DNA from: Haberlea rhodopensis
Lineage: Eukaryota; Streptophyta; Magnoliopsida; Lamiales; Gesneriaceae
DNA length: 64,000 nucleotides
Assembly: GCA_907163345.1 (NCBI GenBank)
Contig: CAJQUN010000035.1
Span: 3,593,973-3,657,972 of the forward strand
Direction: 5' to 3'
Under the pieces are notes generated by a model. The model worked only from the letters and a program-made list of their open reading frames with translations, did not search any database and was not told the origin of the DNA. A program made the translations under genes and the position numbers. Shown here piece by piece: positions 20,367 to 31,541 of this stretch; within the stretch, counting starts at the first letter, position 1, and every line of letters begins with the position of its first letter.

Positions 20367-23300
20367 ATGGCGAACCTCAATGAAGAGGTAGGAGATATGG
20401 ACAGTAGACATGCCAGTATTGCTCAGCCGAACCCCTTACCACCACCTGCTGTGGGCGTGGAGCCCAGTGTACAGATATTACTGCCAGGGGAGCTCAGTTC
20501 GAAGCAGTTTCTGAGTTTCCATCCGCCCATGTTTGAGGGGACTGAGTCTGGTGAAGTAGCTGAGGAGTGGTTGGAACGTATAGAGCAGATACTTGTGACT
20601 GCACCTTGTGCACTCACGGCATGGCTGAGGTTAGCAGAGTTTCAGCTGGCTAAGAAGCCTGCTATGTGGTGGAAGACCACCGTGATGGAGCTGAGAGCTC
20701 TAGGTATGGCAGTTGACTGGACTGTATTCCGTACCCGGTTCCTTAACCGGTATTTCTCTGCAGCTGCCAGACAATTGAAGGAAGATGAGTTCAACAGTTT
20801 AAAGCAGGGTAGCATGTCCGTAGCAGACTACGCTATGCAGTATTCCTCACTGCTGAGGTATGTACCTCATATTGCTGTCAACAGCCATGCCAAGATGAGG
20901 AACTTTCTGAAAGGTCTGAGGCCGGAGCTATTCGATAGGGTTATCTCTAACAACCCCAGCTCGTTTGACGACGCCCTGACACGGGCAGAGTTGGCAGAGA
21001 TTGCCGTAGACGCATACAAGGATGTTGTACCCCCTTTTGTACCATCACAGAGGCCTACTACTGATAGTCTGAAGCCACGAGGGGATCAGTTTAAGGCTCG
21101 TGGGGCCTCATCATCTTCCAGGTTTAGTGGGAAGAAGTCTCATGGACAGAAGCAGAACACCCGGGGGCACACACAAGGAAACAGGACAGAGGTAACCAGG
21201 TGTACCAACTGTGGAGGATGGCATTTGTTACGTGACTGTCGAGGTTGCTATATCTGTGGCAAGATGGGCCACATAGCTCGGGGTTGCCCCAATCGGGCAG
21301 TTCAGACGGATTCAGGGCCGAATAGGCCAAGGTTTGATGCTGGGAGGGCACCACAGAGGCAGCAGTTTGCACCACGACCCCTGGGAGGTCAGACGACAGG
21401 ACCGCCGCAGGGACAGGTATATGCACTGACCAGGGAGCAGGCCGAGGCAGCCCCAGAGGAGGTCATTGCTGGTACGTGTCATTTACTTACGTACCCTGCA
21501 CTTATATTGATAGATACAGGTGCATCCCATTCCTTTGTATCTACTGCCTTTGTGGAAGGACACCATTTGTGCTCGTCTCTGTTACCCACGCCTCTCATGG
21601 TCTCGACACCCACGGGGAAGCATGTGATTGCAGATCGACAGTTATCTGATTGCCTCATTTATTTTGAGGGCAATGATCTGAGGGCCGATTTGATTCAGTT
21701 AGAGATGGCAGACTTTGACTGCATTATCGGCATTGATGTGTTGAGCAGATACCGAGCTATGGTAGATTGCCAAAAGAGGATGGTTCGCTTTCTGTCTGAT
21801 CAGGGGTTCCAGTGGACTTTTTATGGGGACGGCTCTCGTCCAAGGATACCAGTAATCTCGGCGGTTAAGATGTCGCGGTTATTGGAACGTGGTCATACTG
21901 GGTACCTTATTTATGCTATGAATGCTTCAGAGGAGAAGGAAGTGAGAGCCGAGGACATTCCAGTTGTGGCGGAGTTCAGTGATGTGTTTCCAGATGAGAT
22001 TCCGGGATTTCCGCCAGTCAGGGATGTGGAGTTTGCTATTGAACTGCTGCCAGGGACATCAGCCATTTCTCGTGCCCCATACAGGATGGCACCGGCAGAG
22101 CTGAGGGAGCTGAAGGTACAGTTACAGGAGCTCCTCGACAAGGGATACATCCGCCCTAGTGTATCGCCTTGGGGTGCGCCAGTCTTGTTCGTGAAAAAGA
22201 AGGATGGATCAATGCGTCTGTGCATTGACTACAGGCAACTGAACAAGGCTACAGTGAAGAACAGATATCCGCTTCCGAGGATTGATGATCTGTTCGACCA
22301 GCTTCAGGGTACGGAGGTGTACTCCAAGATAGATTTGAGGTCAGGCTATCACCAGGTACGGGTTAGAGCTGGTGATGTCCAAAAGACGGCTTTTAGAACT
22401 CGGTATGGGCACTATGAGTTCTTGGTGATGCCGTTCGGTGTGACAAATGCACCTGCAGTCTTTATGAGCCTGATGAACAGAGTATTTCAGGAGTACCTCG
22501 ATCAGTTTGTGATCGTGTTTATTGATGACATCCTAGTCTATTCGAGGAATGAGGAGGATCATGCCGATCATCTGAGGATAGTACTCCAGATCCTCAGAGA
22601 TCATCAGTTGTACGCCAAACTCAGCAAGTGTGAGTTTTGGCTGAACAGTGTTGCATTTTTGGGCCATATCATATCACGAGAGGGGATATCAGTAGACCCG
22701 AGGAAGATAGAGGCAGTTATGGATTGGTCTATCCCTACTTCAGTCAGTGAGATTCGAAGTTTTCTTGGTCTGGCTGGCTATTATCGACGTTTCGTCGAGG
22801 GTTTCTCAAAGATCGCCAAGCCACTTACACAGCTGACTCAGAAGGGAGTCCCATTTTGTTGGTCAGAGGCTTGTGAGCAGAGTTTCCGGGAATTAAAGCA
22901 CAGACTGACTACTGCACCCGTTCTAGTGATACCCAAGGAGAACAAAGGATTTGTTCTTTATACCGATGCATCTCTACAGGGATTAGGGTGCGTGCTGATG
23001 CAGGACAGACATGTAGTGGCTTACGCTTCGAGACAGTTGAAGCCACATGAGACGAGGTATCCAGTCCATGATCTGGAGTTGGCAGCTATAGTGTTCGCCT
23101 TGAAGATATGGCGACACTACTTATACGGTACCTCATTTACCATCTTCACTGATCACAAGAGCCTGAAATTCTTGTTTACACAGGCTGAGCTGAACATGAG
23201 GCAGAGGAGATGGATGGACCTGCTGAAGGACTACGATTGTGAAATCGAATATCACCCGGGAAAGGCAAATTTGACAGCCGACGCTTTGAGTCGGAAGGTG

Positions 23301-24920
23301 AAGAGCACAGCAGAGGATACTATGTCTCTGTCAGCTATGTTTAGCTCCTACTGCCATTTGGGATTCGATTATGATGTATCTTCTTCACCAGTACAGGTTT
23401 TGACCTTGCTAGCTGAGCCTGTTATATTTGATCACATCAGGAAGGCTCAGGGGACCGATGTAGAGGTTCAGAGATGGATGTTAGTGGTTCATTCAGGACA
23501 GCCATCGAGATTCAGAGTGGCTGATGACGGTTCTCTGAGGCTCGGCGACAGATGGGTGGTTCCAGATACACCCGAGTTGCGCCAAGGTATATTACAGCGA
23601 GCTCATTGCAGCAGGATGAGTATCCATCCAGGTGGGAAGAAGATGTATAAGGATCTACGCAGCCAGTTCTGGTGGAGGCGTATGAAACAGGATGTCACCT
23701 CTTTTGTCAAGCGTTGTTTGATTTGTCAACAAGTGAAAGCTGAGAGACAAAGGCCTGGAGGTGAACTAAGAAGTTTAGAAGTACCCGAGTGGAAATGGCA
23801 GCACGTATCTATGGATTTCGTGACCCACTTGCCGAGGACTGTTTCGGGTTTTGATGCCATCTGGGTAGTCGTGGACAGATTGACTAAGAGTGCTCATTTC
23901 ATTCCCTACTGTATGACCTTCACGCACTTAAGAATGGCGCAGTTATATGTCAGAGATGTGGTGAGATTGCACGGGATCCCTGTTTCGATTGTGTCAGATC
24001 GAGATCCGCGGTTTACATCTCACTTTTGGGAGGGTCTGCAGACAGCTCTAGGTACAGAGTTGAGGTTGAGCACAGCCTATCATCCCCAGACGGACGGACA
24101 GACCGAGCGTACGATACAGACGCTCGAAGATATGTTGAGGGCTTGTGTGCTGGAGTTCGACACTTCATGGCAGGACTCGATAGCCTTGGTGGAATTTTCT
24201 TACAACAACAGCTACCAGGCAAGTATTCAGATGGCTCCTTTCGAGGCCCTCTATGGTAGGCGTTGTAGGTCACCCTTGTGTTGGGATGACATGGACCGTA
24301 AGTCGGTTGGAGGACCTGAGTTGATTCAGGAAATGGAAGAGAAAGTTAAGGTTATCAGAACAAAGATGAAGGCAGCTCAGGATAGACAGGCAGCATATGC
24401 CAATCAGCGGCGTAGACCGTTGGAGTTTCAGTTAGGCGACAGAGTGTTTTTAAAGATCTCACCCTTCAGAGGCGTAGTACGGTTTGGGATGCGAGGGAAG
24501 TTATCCCCGAGGTACGTAGGGCCGTATGAGATCTTACAGCGTATTGGTACTCTGGCGTACCGGTTGGCTTTACCGCCCTCTCTGTCTGGCATACACGACG
24601 TTTTTCATGTGTCTATGCTAAGGAAGTATGAGCCAGATCCTTCACATGTGTTGCAGCCTTCTGAGGTACAGATTGAGTCCGATGTTTCTTATGTGGAGCG
24701 GCCTATCAGGATTTTGGATAGAGCAGACCGCAGACTTCGGAACAAGGTTATTCCTATGATCAAGGTTCAGTGGGATCGTAGGGGTGTCGAGGAGGCCACG
24801 TGGGAGACAGAGCGACACATGGTGCAGTACTATCCAGAACTGTTTTCTGGTATGCGTTTATGTACTGTTTTATTTCTAGTTAGCAGCATGTTTGATTTCG
24901 GGACGAAATCTTATAAGTAG
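20367..24920 (+). CDS. gypsy gag-pol polyprotein, intact
   Basis: About 1517 residues from MANLNEEVG (an ATG four codons earlier is less likely) to TAG at 24920. In order, counted from 20355: gag with EEWLERIEQIL; zinc knuckle CYICGKMGHIARGC (about 298); protease LIDTGASHSFVS (about 386); reverse transcriptase with FIDDILVYS (about 722); RNase H with LYTDASLQGLGC (about 866) and TDHKSLKFL; integrase zinc site H...H...CLIC (about 1085-1125); integrase catalytic residues in MDFVTHLP, VSDRDPRF and the E of the QTERTIQTLEDML stretch; and a C-terminal chromodomain-like segment with EEATWE (about 1440-1505). No stop or frameshift. The polyprotein would be processed by its own protease; the chromodomain is thought to steer insertion to heterochromatin. 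Confidence 0.97.
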   Translation: MANLNEEVGDMDSRHASIAQPNPLPPPAVGVEPSVQILLPGELSSKQFLSFHPPMFEGTESGEVAEEWLERIEQILVTAPCALTAWLRLAEFQLAKKPAMWWKTTVMELRALGMAVDWTVFRTRFLNRYFSAAARQLKEDEFNSLKQGSMSVADYAMQYSSLLRYVPHIAVNSHAKMRNFLKGLRPELFDRVISNNPSSFDDALTRAELAEIAVDAYKDVVPPFVPSQRPTTDSLKPRGDQFKARGASSSSRFSGKKSHGQKQNTRGHTQGNRTEVTRCTNCGGWHLLRDCRGCYICGKMGHIARGCPNRAVQTDSGPNRPRFDAGRAPQRQQFAPRPLGGQTTGPPQGQVYALTREQAEAAPEEVIAGTCHLLTYPALILIDTGASHSFVSTAFVEGHHLCSSLLPTPLMVSTPTGKHVIADRQLSDCLIYFEGNDLRADLIQLEMADFDCIIGIDVLSRYRAMVDCQKRMVRFLSDQGFQWTFYGDGSRPRIPVISAVKMSRLLERGHTGYLIYAMNASEEKEVRAEDIPVVAEFSDVFPDEIPGFPPVRDVEFAIELLPGTSAISRAPYRMAPAELRELKVQLQELLDKGYIRPSVSPWGAPVLFVKKKDGSMRLCIDYRQLNKATVKNRYPLPRIDDLFDQLQGTEVYSKIDLRSGYHQVRVRAGDVQKTAFRTRYGHYEFLVMPFGVTNAPAVFMSLMNRVFQEYLDQFVIVFIDDILVYSRNEEDHADHLRIVLQILRDHQLYAKLSKCEFWLNSVAFLGHIISREGISVDPRKIEAVMDWSIPTSVSEIRSFLGLAGYYRRFVEGFSKIAKPLTQLTQKGVPFCWSEACEQSFRELKHRLTTAPVLVIPKENKGFVLYTDASLQGLGCVLMQDRHVVAYASRQLKPHETRYPVHDLELAAIVFALKIWRHYLYGTSFTIFTDHKSLKFLFTQAELNMRQRRWMDLLKDYDCEIEYHPGKANLTADALSRKVKSTAEDTMSLSAMFSSYCHLGFDYDVSSSPVQVLTLLAEPVIFDHIRKAQGTDVEVQRWMLVVHSGQPSRFRVADDGSLRLGDRWVVPDTPELRQGILQRAHCSRMSIHPGGKKMYKDLRSQFWWRRMKQDVTSFVKRCLICQQVKAERQRPGGELRSLEVPEWKWQHVSMDFVTHLPRTVSGFDAIWVVVDRLTKSAHFIPYCMTFTHLRMAQLYVRDVVRLHGIPVSIVSDRDPRFTSHFWEGLQTALGTELRLSTAYHPQTDGQTERTIQTLEDMLRACVLEFDTSWQDSIALVEFSYNNSYQASIQMAPFEALYGRRCRSPLCWDDMDRKSVGGPELIQEMEEKVKVIRTKMKAAQDRQAAYANQRRRPLEFQLGDRVFLKISPFRGVVRFGMRGKLSPRYVGPYEILQRIGTLAYRLALPPSLSGIHDVFHVSMLRKYEPDPSHVLQPSEVQIESDVSYVERPIRILDRADRRLRNKVIPMIKVQWDRRGVEEATWETERHMVQYYPELFSGMRLCTVLFLVSSMFDFGTKSYK

Positions 24921-24928
24921 GGGAGTAT
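24914..24928 (+). promoter_or_regulatory. gypsy polypurine tract
   Basis: AAGTAGGGGAGTA lies just before the 3' LTR and overlaps the gag-pol stop codon. This is where plus-strand DNA synthesis would be primed. Confidence 0.8.
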
Positions 24929-27406
24929 TGTGATATCCCCGAAATGATTATGTGGGTAATCATGCATTTAAGGGTGGTTAATTATGAACCTATATGTTTA
25001 AAGCGTTTGTATGTGGGATTAATTTATTTAATTTGATGATGTGGTTTAGGAAGCATGTTAGGTGTTTTTAATTGTTGTGTTGATGTGGTAGAATAATAAA
25101 ATATCGAGGAGAGATATTTTTATACATCGTATGATATACCGGGACACAATTAAACACCACAAACCACCCCACATGCAACCACCCAACCCCCACTTGCAGC
25201 CAAACCCACGCCCCACCCCTGTTTTCTGGGAAAGCAGTTTGACTTGTAGGCATGTTTGGACTTAGATATTTTGGGTCTTGCCTCTTCCAAAAGCTTCCTT
25301 CCTTTTTCCCTTATTTTCTCTGCAACTTGGTCGAGTTCCAGGAGAAAAGTGATCGGGTTTCATGCTTCTTTTCATATAGAAAATCGAAGGGCAAAAGTGG
25401 TGAGGAGTCACTTTTTTCCCAGTTTTCAAGTTTCCTGGCATGCTTGTTTTTTGTAGCAGATTTGGCATGCTAGTTTAGGGTTTGATGTTATCTTGTTATG
25501 AATACCTTTATGTGATGTTTGTGAAGCCCTTAGCATGTTTAGTTAAGAAACTTGCATGCTTTATGTGCTAGATTTATGCTAGAGAAAAGGGCTCCTCGAA
25601 CACCCGAGCAGAGAAGTACTCTGTTTTCCATGTTAGGAAGGGTTTTACCATGATGTTTCGAAGCATGCTAACTTAGGTTTTGGTTGAACCTTTGATGTGT
25701 TTTTATGTATGGTAACTTGTTGAAGGTACCAGTATATTTCCTTGAGCATGTTGCATGTGTTATGTGAAAGATTTAATCATGTGAAAGGTAGTGTTCGAAA
25801 ATTCTGGGCAAGGTTCAAGTGCCCTGTTTTCTGGAAATATATGTGCGAAGAGTACTTTTATGAAGGTGTTATCATGCATGATAAACTTAAGTTTTGGAAA
25901 ACCTTTGATGTAAAAACATGCTTGGTAGTTTTGTGAAACCCATGGCATGTTTAGTTGAGCACGGTTTATGTTATATGTGTTAGTTTTGATAGCATGTAAA
26001 GGGGTGCTCAAGAATTCTGGAAATGAAAATGTGCCCTGTTTCCAGAAAAAGTTGATCCAGTACTTGTTTAAATGATCGATATTTATGCATGTAGGTTTAT
26101 GCTCAGGGTGTATATTTGGTTTGAATACACTCAGGGTAGTGTAGTTCAAATGCTAGCATGATGATCTTAGTATGTATTATGTCCTACATGTTAGATTTAA
26201 GGGTATAAATATCGGTGTTAAGCAATTCTGGAAAATCGCCGAAGGAACAAGGTTGGCGATCGATCGCCAAGGAGGCGCGATCGATCGCGACGTTCCAGTG
26301 GGTTTTGGCGATCGATCGCCAATATTGGGGCGATCGATCGCTGAATGTTTTTTTTTGGTATGCGAGGCAGTAGCATCTCGCGATCGATCGGGGCTCATGG
26401 GCGATCGATCGCGAGATGATATTGAAGGATTAATTTGGTTTTTAATTTGGTTTTGCTTCCGGATTATTATGAGGTGCCTAATATTGTGTTGTGTGGCTAT
26501 GTAGAACCATCCCAGGTGCCAGCACAACCGAGGAGATAAAATCGATTGACTCCTCTATCTTTTGAAAGGTACGTAAGCGACGTACGGGCATCCCAACGGT
26601 AACATGTACTTTATGTTTGTCTTTATGACACATGATGAATGCAATGTGGTGCATTAAGATTATGATACATGTTTTTATGCATTGTTTTTGCATATGTATG
26701 TTGTGAAATATAAGAGGTGTATTTCACGAGTCAAAGTTATCTTAGTAAGGATTTTAATGGCTTACGCTAAAGTCCATTGGAAGCGATGAAGAATTCCGCT
26801 TACATGGAGTAGCAACGCTAAAGTCCATTGGAAGCGAGGAAGAATTCCGCTTACATGGAGTAGCAAGAAGCATTAAAATGTACTAATGATAAGGGCTCAG
26901 GATGAAATAAGGATTTAAGGGAAAAGGAATGTCATGACATTGCATATCCATACATTCATATAATGTGTTTCTATTATGAATTATGGTACAGGGACAACCA
27001 ATGGGCGATATAAATGCTGGAAATACAGGAAGGACTTGTGTTTAAGATTTGCATTTATGCCTTACTTTCATATTATGTTAAATATGAATTGTGTTATGCT
27101 CATGTGTTGGGGGTTGTCTTTGTAGGTGCTTTTGTTGACGAGAACCAGGGCCGGGGTTGATATGCTGAGCTGTAAGGAGTGCTACAGGATTAGCATGTTA
27201 GAGTTTTTGTATAGCTTCTACTGAGTAGAGTAAGACTATGATGTAGTACCTTTGTAGGAAGTACGTCTTTCCTTTTGGAACATTTTGGTACTGTAATCTC
27301 TAAAGCTCAGGTTAATCAACACGGCACATTACTCTGATATAATCACATGTATGTTTAGTTCTCTAAATTGCACCTTAATATCTTGATGTGATAACGGGGT
27401 CTCACA
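24929..27406 (+). repeat. gypsy 3' LTR
   Basis: Same length as the 5' LTR (2478 bp, offset 7257) and identical by eye except for 25112 (A against G at 17855). Confidence 0.96.
26256..26416. repeat. CGATCGATCG palindrome cluster in the gypsy 3' LTR
   Basis: Exact counterpart of the 18999-19159 cluster, with six palindrome copies. Confidence 0.95.
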
Positions 27407-27411
27407 CAAAT

Positions 27412-30400
27412 AACGTTAATCAGGTGACATCGAATCCGGAGGCAGATATGACCGGTAAGATGTTCTTGGACAAACCATGGGTAATTGATTCGGGAGCCAC
27501 AGAGCACATTACTTATAACAAAGAAATCTTAAAAGACAGAATAGAAAATGGCGCTGGATTGCCAGTGAAAATACCGAATGGTGATGCTATTCCGGTCCAA
27601 AGCATTGGAAATACACAGTTACCTAATGGACTTGATATTAAGCGCGTGCTACACGTGCCCGAGTTTCAATGCAATTTGCTTTCCGTGAGTCTCTTAACAC
27701 GAGATTTGAACTGCTCAATGACTTTTTTCCCTGATTTTTGTGTCATGCAGGACTTACAATCGAGGAGCCTGATTGGGCTGGGTAAAGCATGTGATGGCCT
27801 TTATTGCCTGGAGCCCATTAAACGAGAAAGTGTGGCTTTATCAGTTTCTGTGGACTCCGAGACATGGCATAGAAGATTGGGACATGCTTCAGATATGGTT
27901 TTGCAGAAAATTCATTCATTGAAGGATTATGGTAGTAAAAGTTCTTTTTGTGACTCATGCATACAAGCTAAACAAACTAGATTGTCTTTTCCCGTTAGCT
28001 CAATTAAAACGAATTGTTGTTTTGAGTTAATTCATTGTGATATTTGGGGTAGTTATAAAGTAGCATCTTTTTCGGGAGCACACTTTTTCTTATCTATTGT
28101 CGATTATAGTCGTGCAGTTTGGGTATATCTTATGAAAACTAAAGCCGAGGTTGCTCATTTCCTAACTATGTTTTGCAATATGGTGATGACACAATTTGAT
28201 AAAAAAGTCAAGAGAATTAGAACTGACAATGGGGTGAAATTTCAATCTCATCACATGATGCACTATTATAAAGAACATGGCATCGTCTTAGAAACTTCCT
28301 GCACTTACACGCCTCAACAAAACGGGGTAGTCGAGAGGAAGCATAGACATATTTTGGAAATTGCACGAGCATTACGTTTTCAGGCCTCATTACCAATTGA
28401 ATTTTGGGGAGAATGTATTCTAACCGCGGTCTATATCATCAATAAATTGCCTTCCAAAGTTATTGGAAATAAGACCCCTCATGAGATTATTTTGGAAAAA
28501 ATGCCATCTTATGATCATTTTCGGGTTTTTGGTTGTCTTGTATATGCACGTAACAATTGCAAACAAGGTGATAAGTTCGGTGAAAGGGGGAGAGCTTGTG
28601 TTTTTGTTGGATACCCTATGGGCCAGAAAGGATATCGTGTTTATGATTTGCAACATCACAACATCTGTACATCTCGTGATGTCACGTTCTTGGAAAATAC
28701 TTTTCCATTTAAGAACAATTTCGAAGGGCTCAATTTACATTTGGAAACGAGTTTACAGGAGGCACTCATTCACTTTCAGCAATCAAAGAACCACAATTTT
28801 TTTGATGATGGATTTTCCTCTACTATTAGTCCAACCATGATGGACTCAATTGGGCCTAGAGACTTCGTCAGGCCTAGCACATGCATAACACCTCCGTTAG
28901 TTCCATCTTCAGACAAGCCCACTTAGGTTGAGTCTACTGGGTCTTCTCTTGCTGACCCCTCTACTCGGCCGCACTCATCCCCGCTGCCACAACAGAATTC
29001 AGACTCAGATTGTTGCATTAGAAAAAGTTAGAGGCATAAATCACAGCCTAAGCATCTACAAAATTTTGAAACTGATTTGCCACCTTGACCATTCACAACC
29101 CAGTCCAACGTCAGGAACCTCGACGGTATATCCTCTTCAAACTTTGTGTCTTATGAAAATTTTTCTAGTTCTCATAAGGCTTTTTTAGCGGCCATCACTT
29201 CCCGTGATGAGCCCAAATATTTTTTCCAGGCTATTAAAGATCCTAAGTGGCAAGAAGCCATGAAAAAGGAAATTCAGGCCTTGGAAGAAAATGGCACTTG
29301 GTCCTTAGCTGAGCTACCACATGGGAAGAAAGCTGTTGATTCCAAGTGGGTGTACAAAATCAAGTACAAGCCCAATGGTGACGTTGAACGTTACAAAGCC
29401 CGCCTAGTTGCTAAGGGTTTCACTCAAGTTGAAGGGATTGACTTTCACGAGACTTTTGCTCCGGTAGCTAAATTGGTGACAGTTCGTTGCTTACTGACTA
29501 TAGCTGCTAAACGAAACTGGGAAGTACATCAACTAGATGTTAATAATGCCTTCCTCCATGGAGATCTTGAGGAAGATGTCTACATGAGACTTCCGCAAGG
29601 TTTTGCCACGCAAGGGGACACTCGGGTTTGTAAACTTCATAAATCTTTATATGGGCTCCGTCAAGCATCACGAAATTGGTACCACAAATTCACCAAAGCA
29701 CTCTTTGCTATTGGTTTTCATCAATCTCGAGCGGATCACTCATTTCTCTTTAGGCGTGACAATATTTATGTTTCTGCACTAATATATGTAGATGACGTTC
29801 TCCTTGCTGGTAATGATCTTTCGCACATTCAGACCATCAAATCTTACCTTAACGACGCCTTCAGCATTAGGACTTGGGCCACTTGAAATATTTCTTGGGC
29901 ATTGAAGTCGCACGATCTTCCGAGGGTTTTGTCCTTAGCCAACGGAAATACACTTTGGATATTTTGGAAGAAAGTAGTCTTCAAGCAAGTCGCCCAGCCC
30001 TTTTCCCATGGAGCAAAATCTTAAACTTCAGAAAGATGCCGATGGCTCTAAAGTCGATTTTGCTCGCTATCGGCGCCTCATAGGTCGGCTCCTATATCTC
30101 ACTGTGACTCGACCTGATATCGTCTTCTCTGTTAATCAACTCAGTCAATTCATGAGTGATCCTCGTCAATTTCATATGGACGCTGCCATCCGTATTCTGC
30201 GTTATCTTAAGATGACTCCTGGACAAGGTCTTTTTCTTCCTACTGCTGGCACTCCTATTTTGGAGGCATATTGTGATGCCGATTGGGGTGGATGTGCCTT
30301 CACTCGTCGTTCTAGTACTGGGTATCTTATTAAACTTGGTGGTTCACCTGTTTCATGGCGCACCAAGAAACAGACTGTCGTTTCTCGCTCTTCCGCTTAG

Positions 30401-30740
30401 GCTGAATATCGTGCCATGGCACATACTGTCAGTGAAATATTGTGGCTTCGTTGGTTACTTCAGGATCTTGGTGTTTCCCAAAGTGGTCACACTTCCCTTT
30501 TTTGTGACAATCAAGCCGCTCGTCACATTGTCGTTAATCCTGTTTTCCACGAACGCACCAAACATGTTGAGATGGACTGTTATTTCGTGCGTGAAATGTT
30601 GCGAGTGGTGAAATACTACCTCGTCAAATTTCATCGGACCTTCAAATTGCCGACATATTTACCAATGCCCTGGGCTCCGAACGTTTTCAATTTTTACGTG
30701 GCAAATTGGGCATTCGAGATCTTCATGCTCCAACTTGAGG
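27412..30740 (+). pseudogene. copia pol (protease to RNase H), with stops and frameshifts
   Basis: Protease motif WVIDSGATEHIT (27480), integrase pre-domain with WHRRLGHAS and CDSCIQAK, integrase core with HCDIWG, RTDNGVKF and PQQNGVVERKH, then RT from 29146 with KWVYKIKYKPNG, QLDVNNAFLHGDL and YVDDVLLAGND, and RNase H with EAYCDADWGG. Breaks: TAG at 28924-28926 after integrase; a frame change between about 28930 and 29190; a shift with TGA at 29884-29886; a further shift near 30000; TAG at 30398-30400 inside the RNase H SSA-AEYRAM stretch; and a shift near 30630. The element cannot make its own pol. Confidence 0.9.
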
Positions 30741-30745
30741 GGGAG

Positions 30746-30975
30746 TATTGGCATCAATATATCTACACAAATTTAAATTATATTCTTTCCTTAATTATAT
30801 TATATCTTACCTTATGATTGTAGAGTGTATATATCTTTTCCTATTGTATATATATTTTCCTATTGTATAAGGTTTTATTCTTGGCAAGTAGTGATAGGAA
30901 ACCATGTATATATTCTTCATTGATCATTGAATAATAAATCAATTCATGCCATATGTATCTTATTATTATTTATCA
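30746..30975 (+). repeat. copia 3' LTR
   Basis: 230 bp, same ends as the 5' LTR, one substitution (30926). Followed by AAAAA, the presumed target duplication, within an A-rich tract that makes it less informative. Confidence 0.93.
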
Positions 30976-31541
30976 AAAAAAACAAAAAAAAAAACCATGT
31001 GACGGTGTGACCCAATGTACGCCATAGAAATCGCAAATTATAACATAAATGCATCGCGTGCTAATATGGGACAAGTGAAATAAACCGTAGCCCTTAAAAG
31101 TTTTAACCTTAATTCAATCGATCAAAATCTTACAAAATTATATTATTCGTCACTCAATAACCATCAACCAAACATCCTTATGAAAAAAAAACTAAAAGTC
31201 GGATTGAGTATGAATCCAGCTCGAATACAAAGCAAATCCCCTCACAAACACGACAAACTAATTAAGAGAGAAACAAAGGGAATCAACAAACAGCGCACTG
31301 TTTGGTATGAATCACAGTAGGAAGAAGAAAAAAACAACATTGTTCGAACACTCCATATTTTACATACATCTTTAATACAAAAAATAATACTTAGCATCAT
31401 CTCCGCCATATTCAAAATCATGGGGATGATCATAACGAGACGTAAATATGTTTTTTCCTTGCACTCTAAGTTACATGATCGTGAAGGAATAGCACGTAGT
31501 CGGACTCTAATACCGTCGTCATTCCACCTTGATAGATAGAA
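30976..31541. other. 3' flank of the DENN gene
   Basis: A-rich run after the copia element, then likely 3' UTR of the DENN gene close to 31541. No gene is recognised. Confidence 0.4.

Larger units (their letters stand above)
17672..27406 (+). mobile_element. Complete Ty3/gypsy element (chromodomain type), young
   Basis: 9735 bp with LTRs of 2478 bp each, 5-bp target duplication CAAAT on both sides (17667-17671, 27407-27411), PBS, one long gag-pol frame without stops and a purine tract. The LTRs differ at one base that I can find (17855 G, 25112 A). Gag, protease, RT, RNase H, integrase, chromodomain is the order of chromoviruses; the C-terminal chromodomain and long LTRs suggest the Tekay/Del group. 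It sits in the gag-pol frame of the copia element in the same orientation. All parts needed for transposition look present. Confidence 0.97.
16312..30975 (+). mobile_element. Ty1/copia element, interrupted by a gypsy element
   Basis: LTRs of 230 bp at 16312-16541 and 30746-30975, flanked by AAAAA on both sides. Without the inner gypsy element (17672-27406) and one CAAAT copy it would be about 4.9 kb, normal for copia. Order: LTR, PBS, gag, protease, integrase, reverse transcriptase, RNase H, purine tract (TTGAGGGGGAG at 30735), LTR; integrase before RT defines copia. The LTRs differ at one base (16492 G, 30926 A). Its pol has several stops and shifts. Confidence 0.95.
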
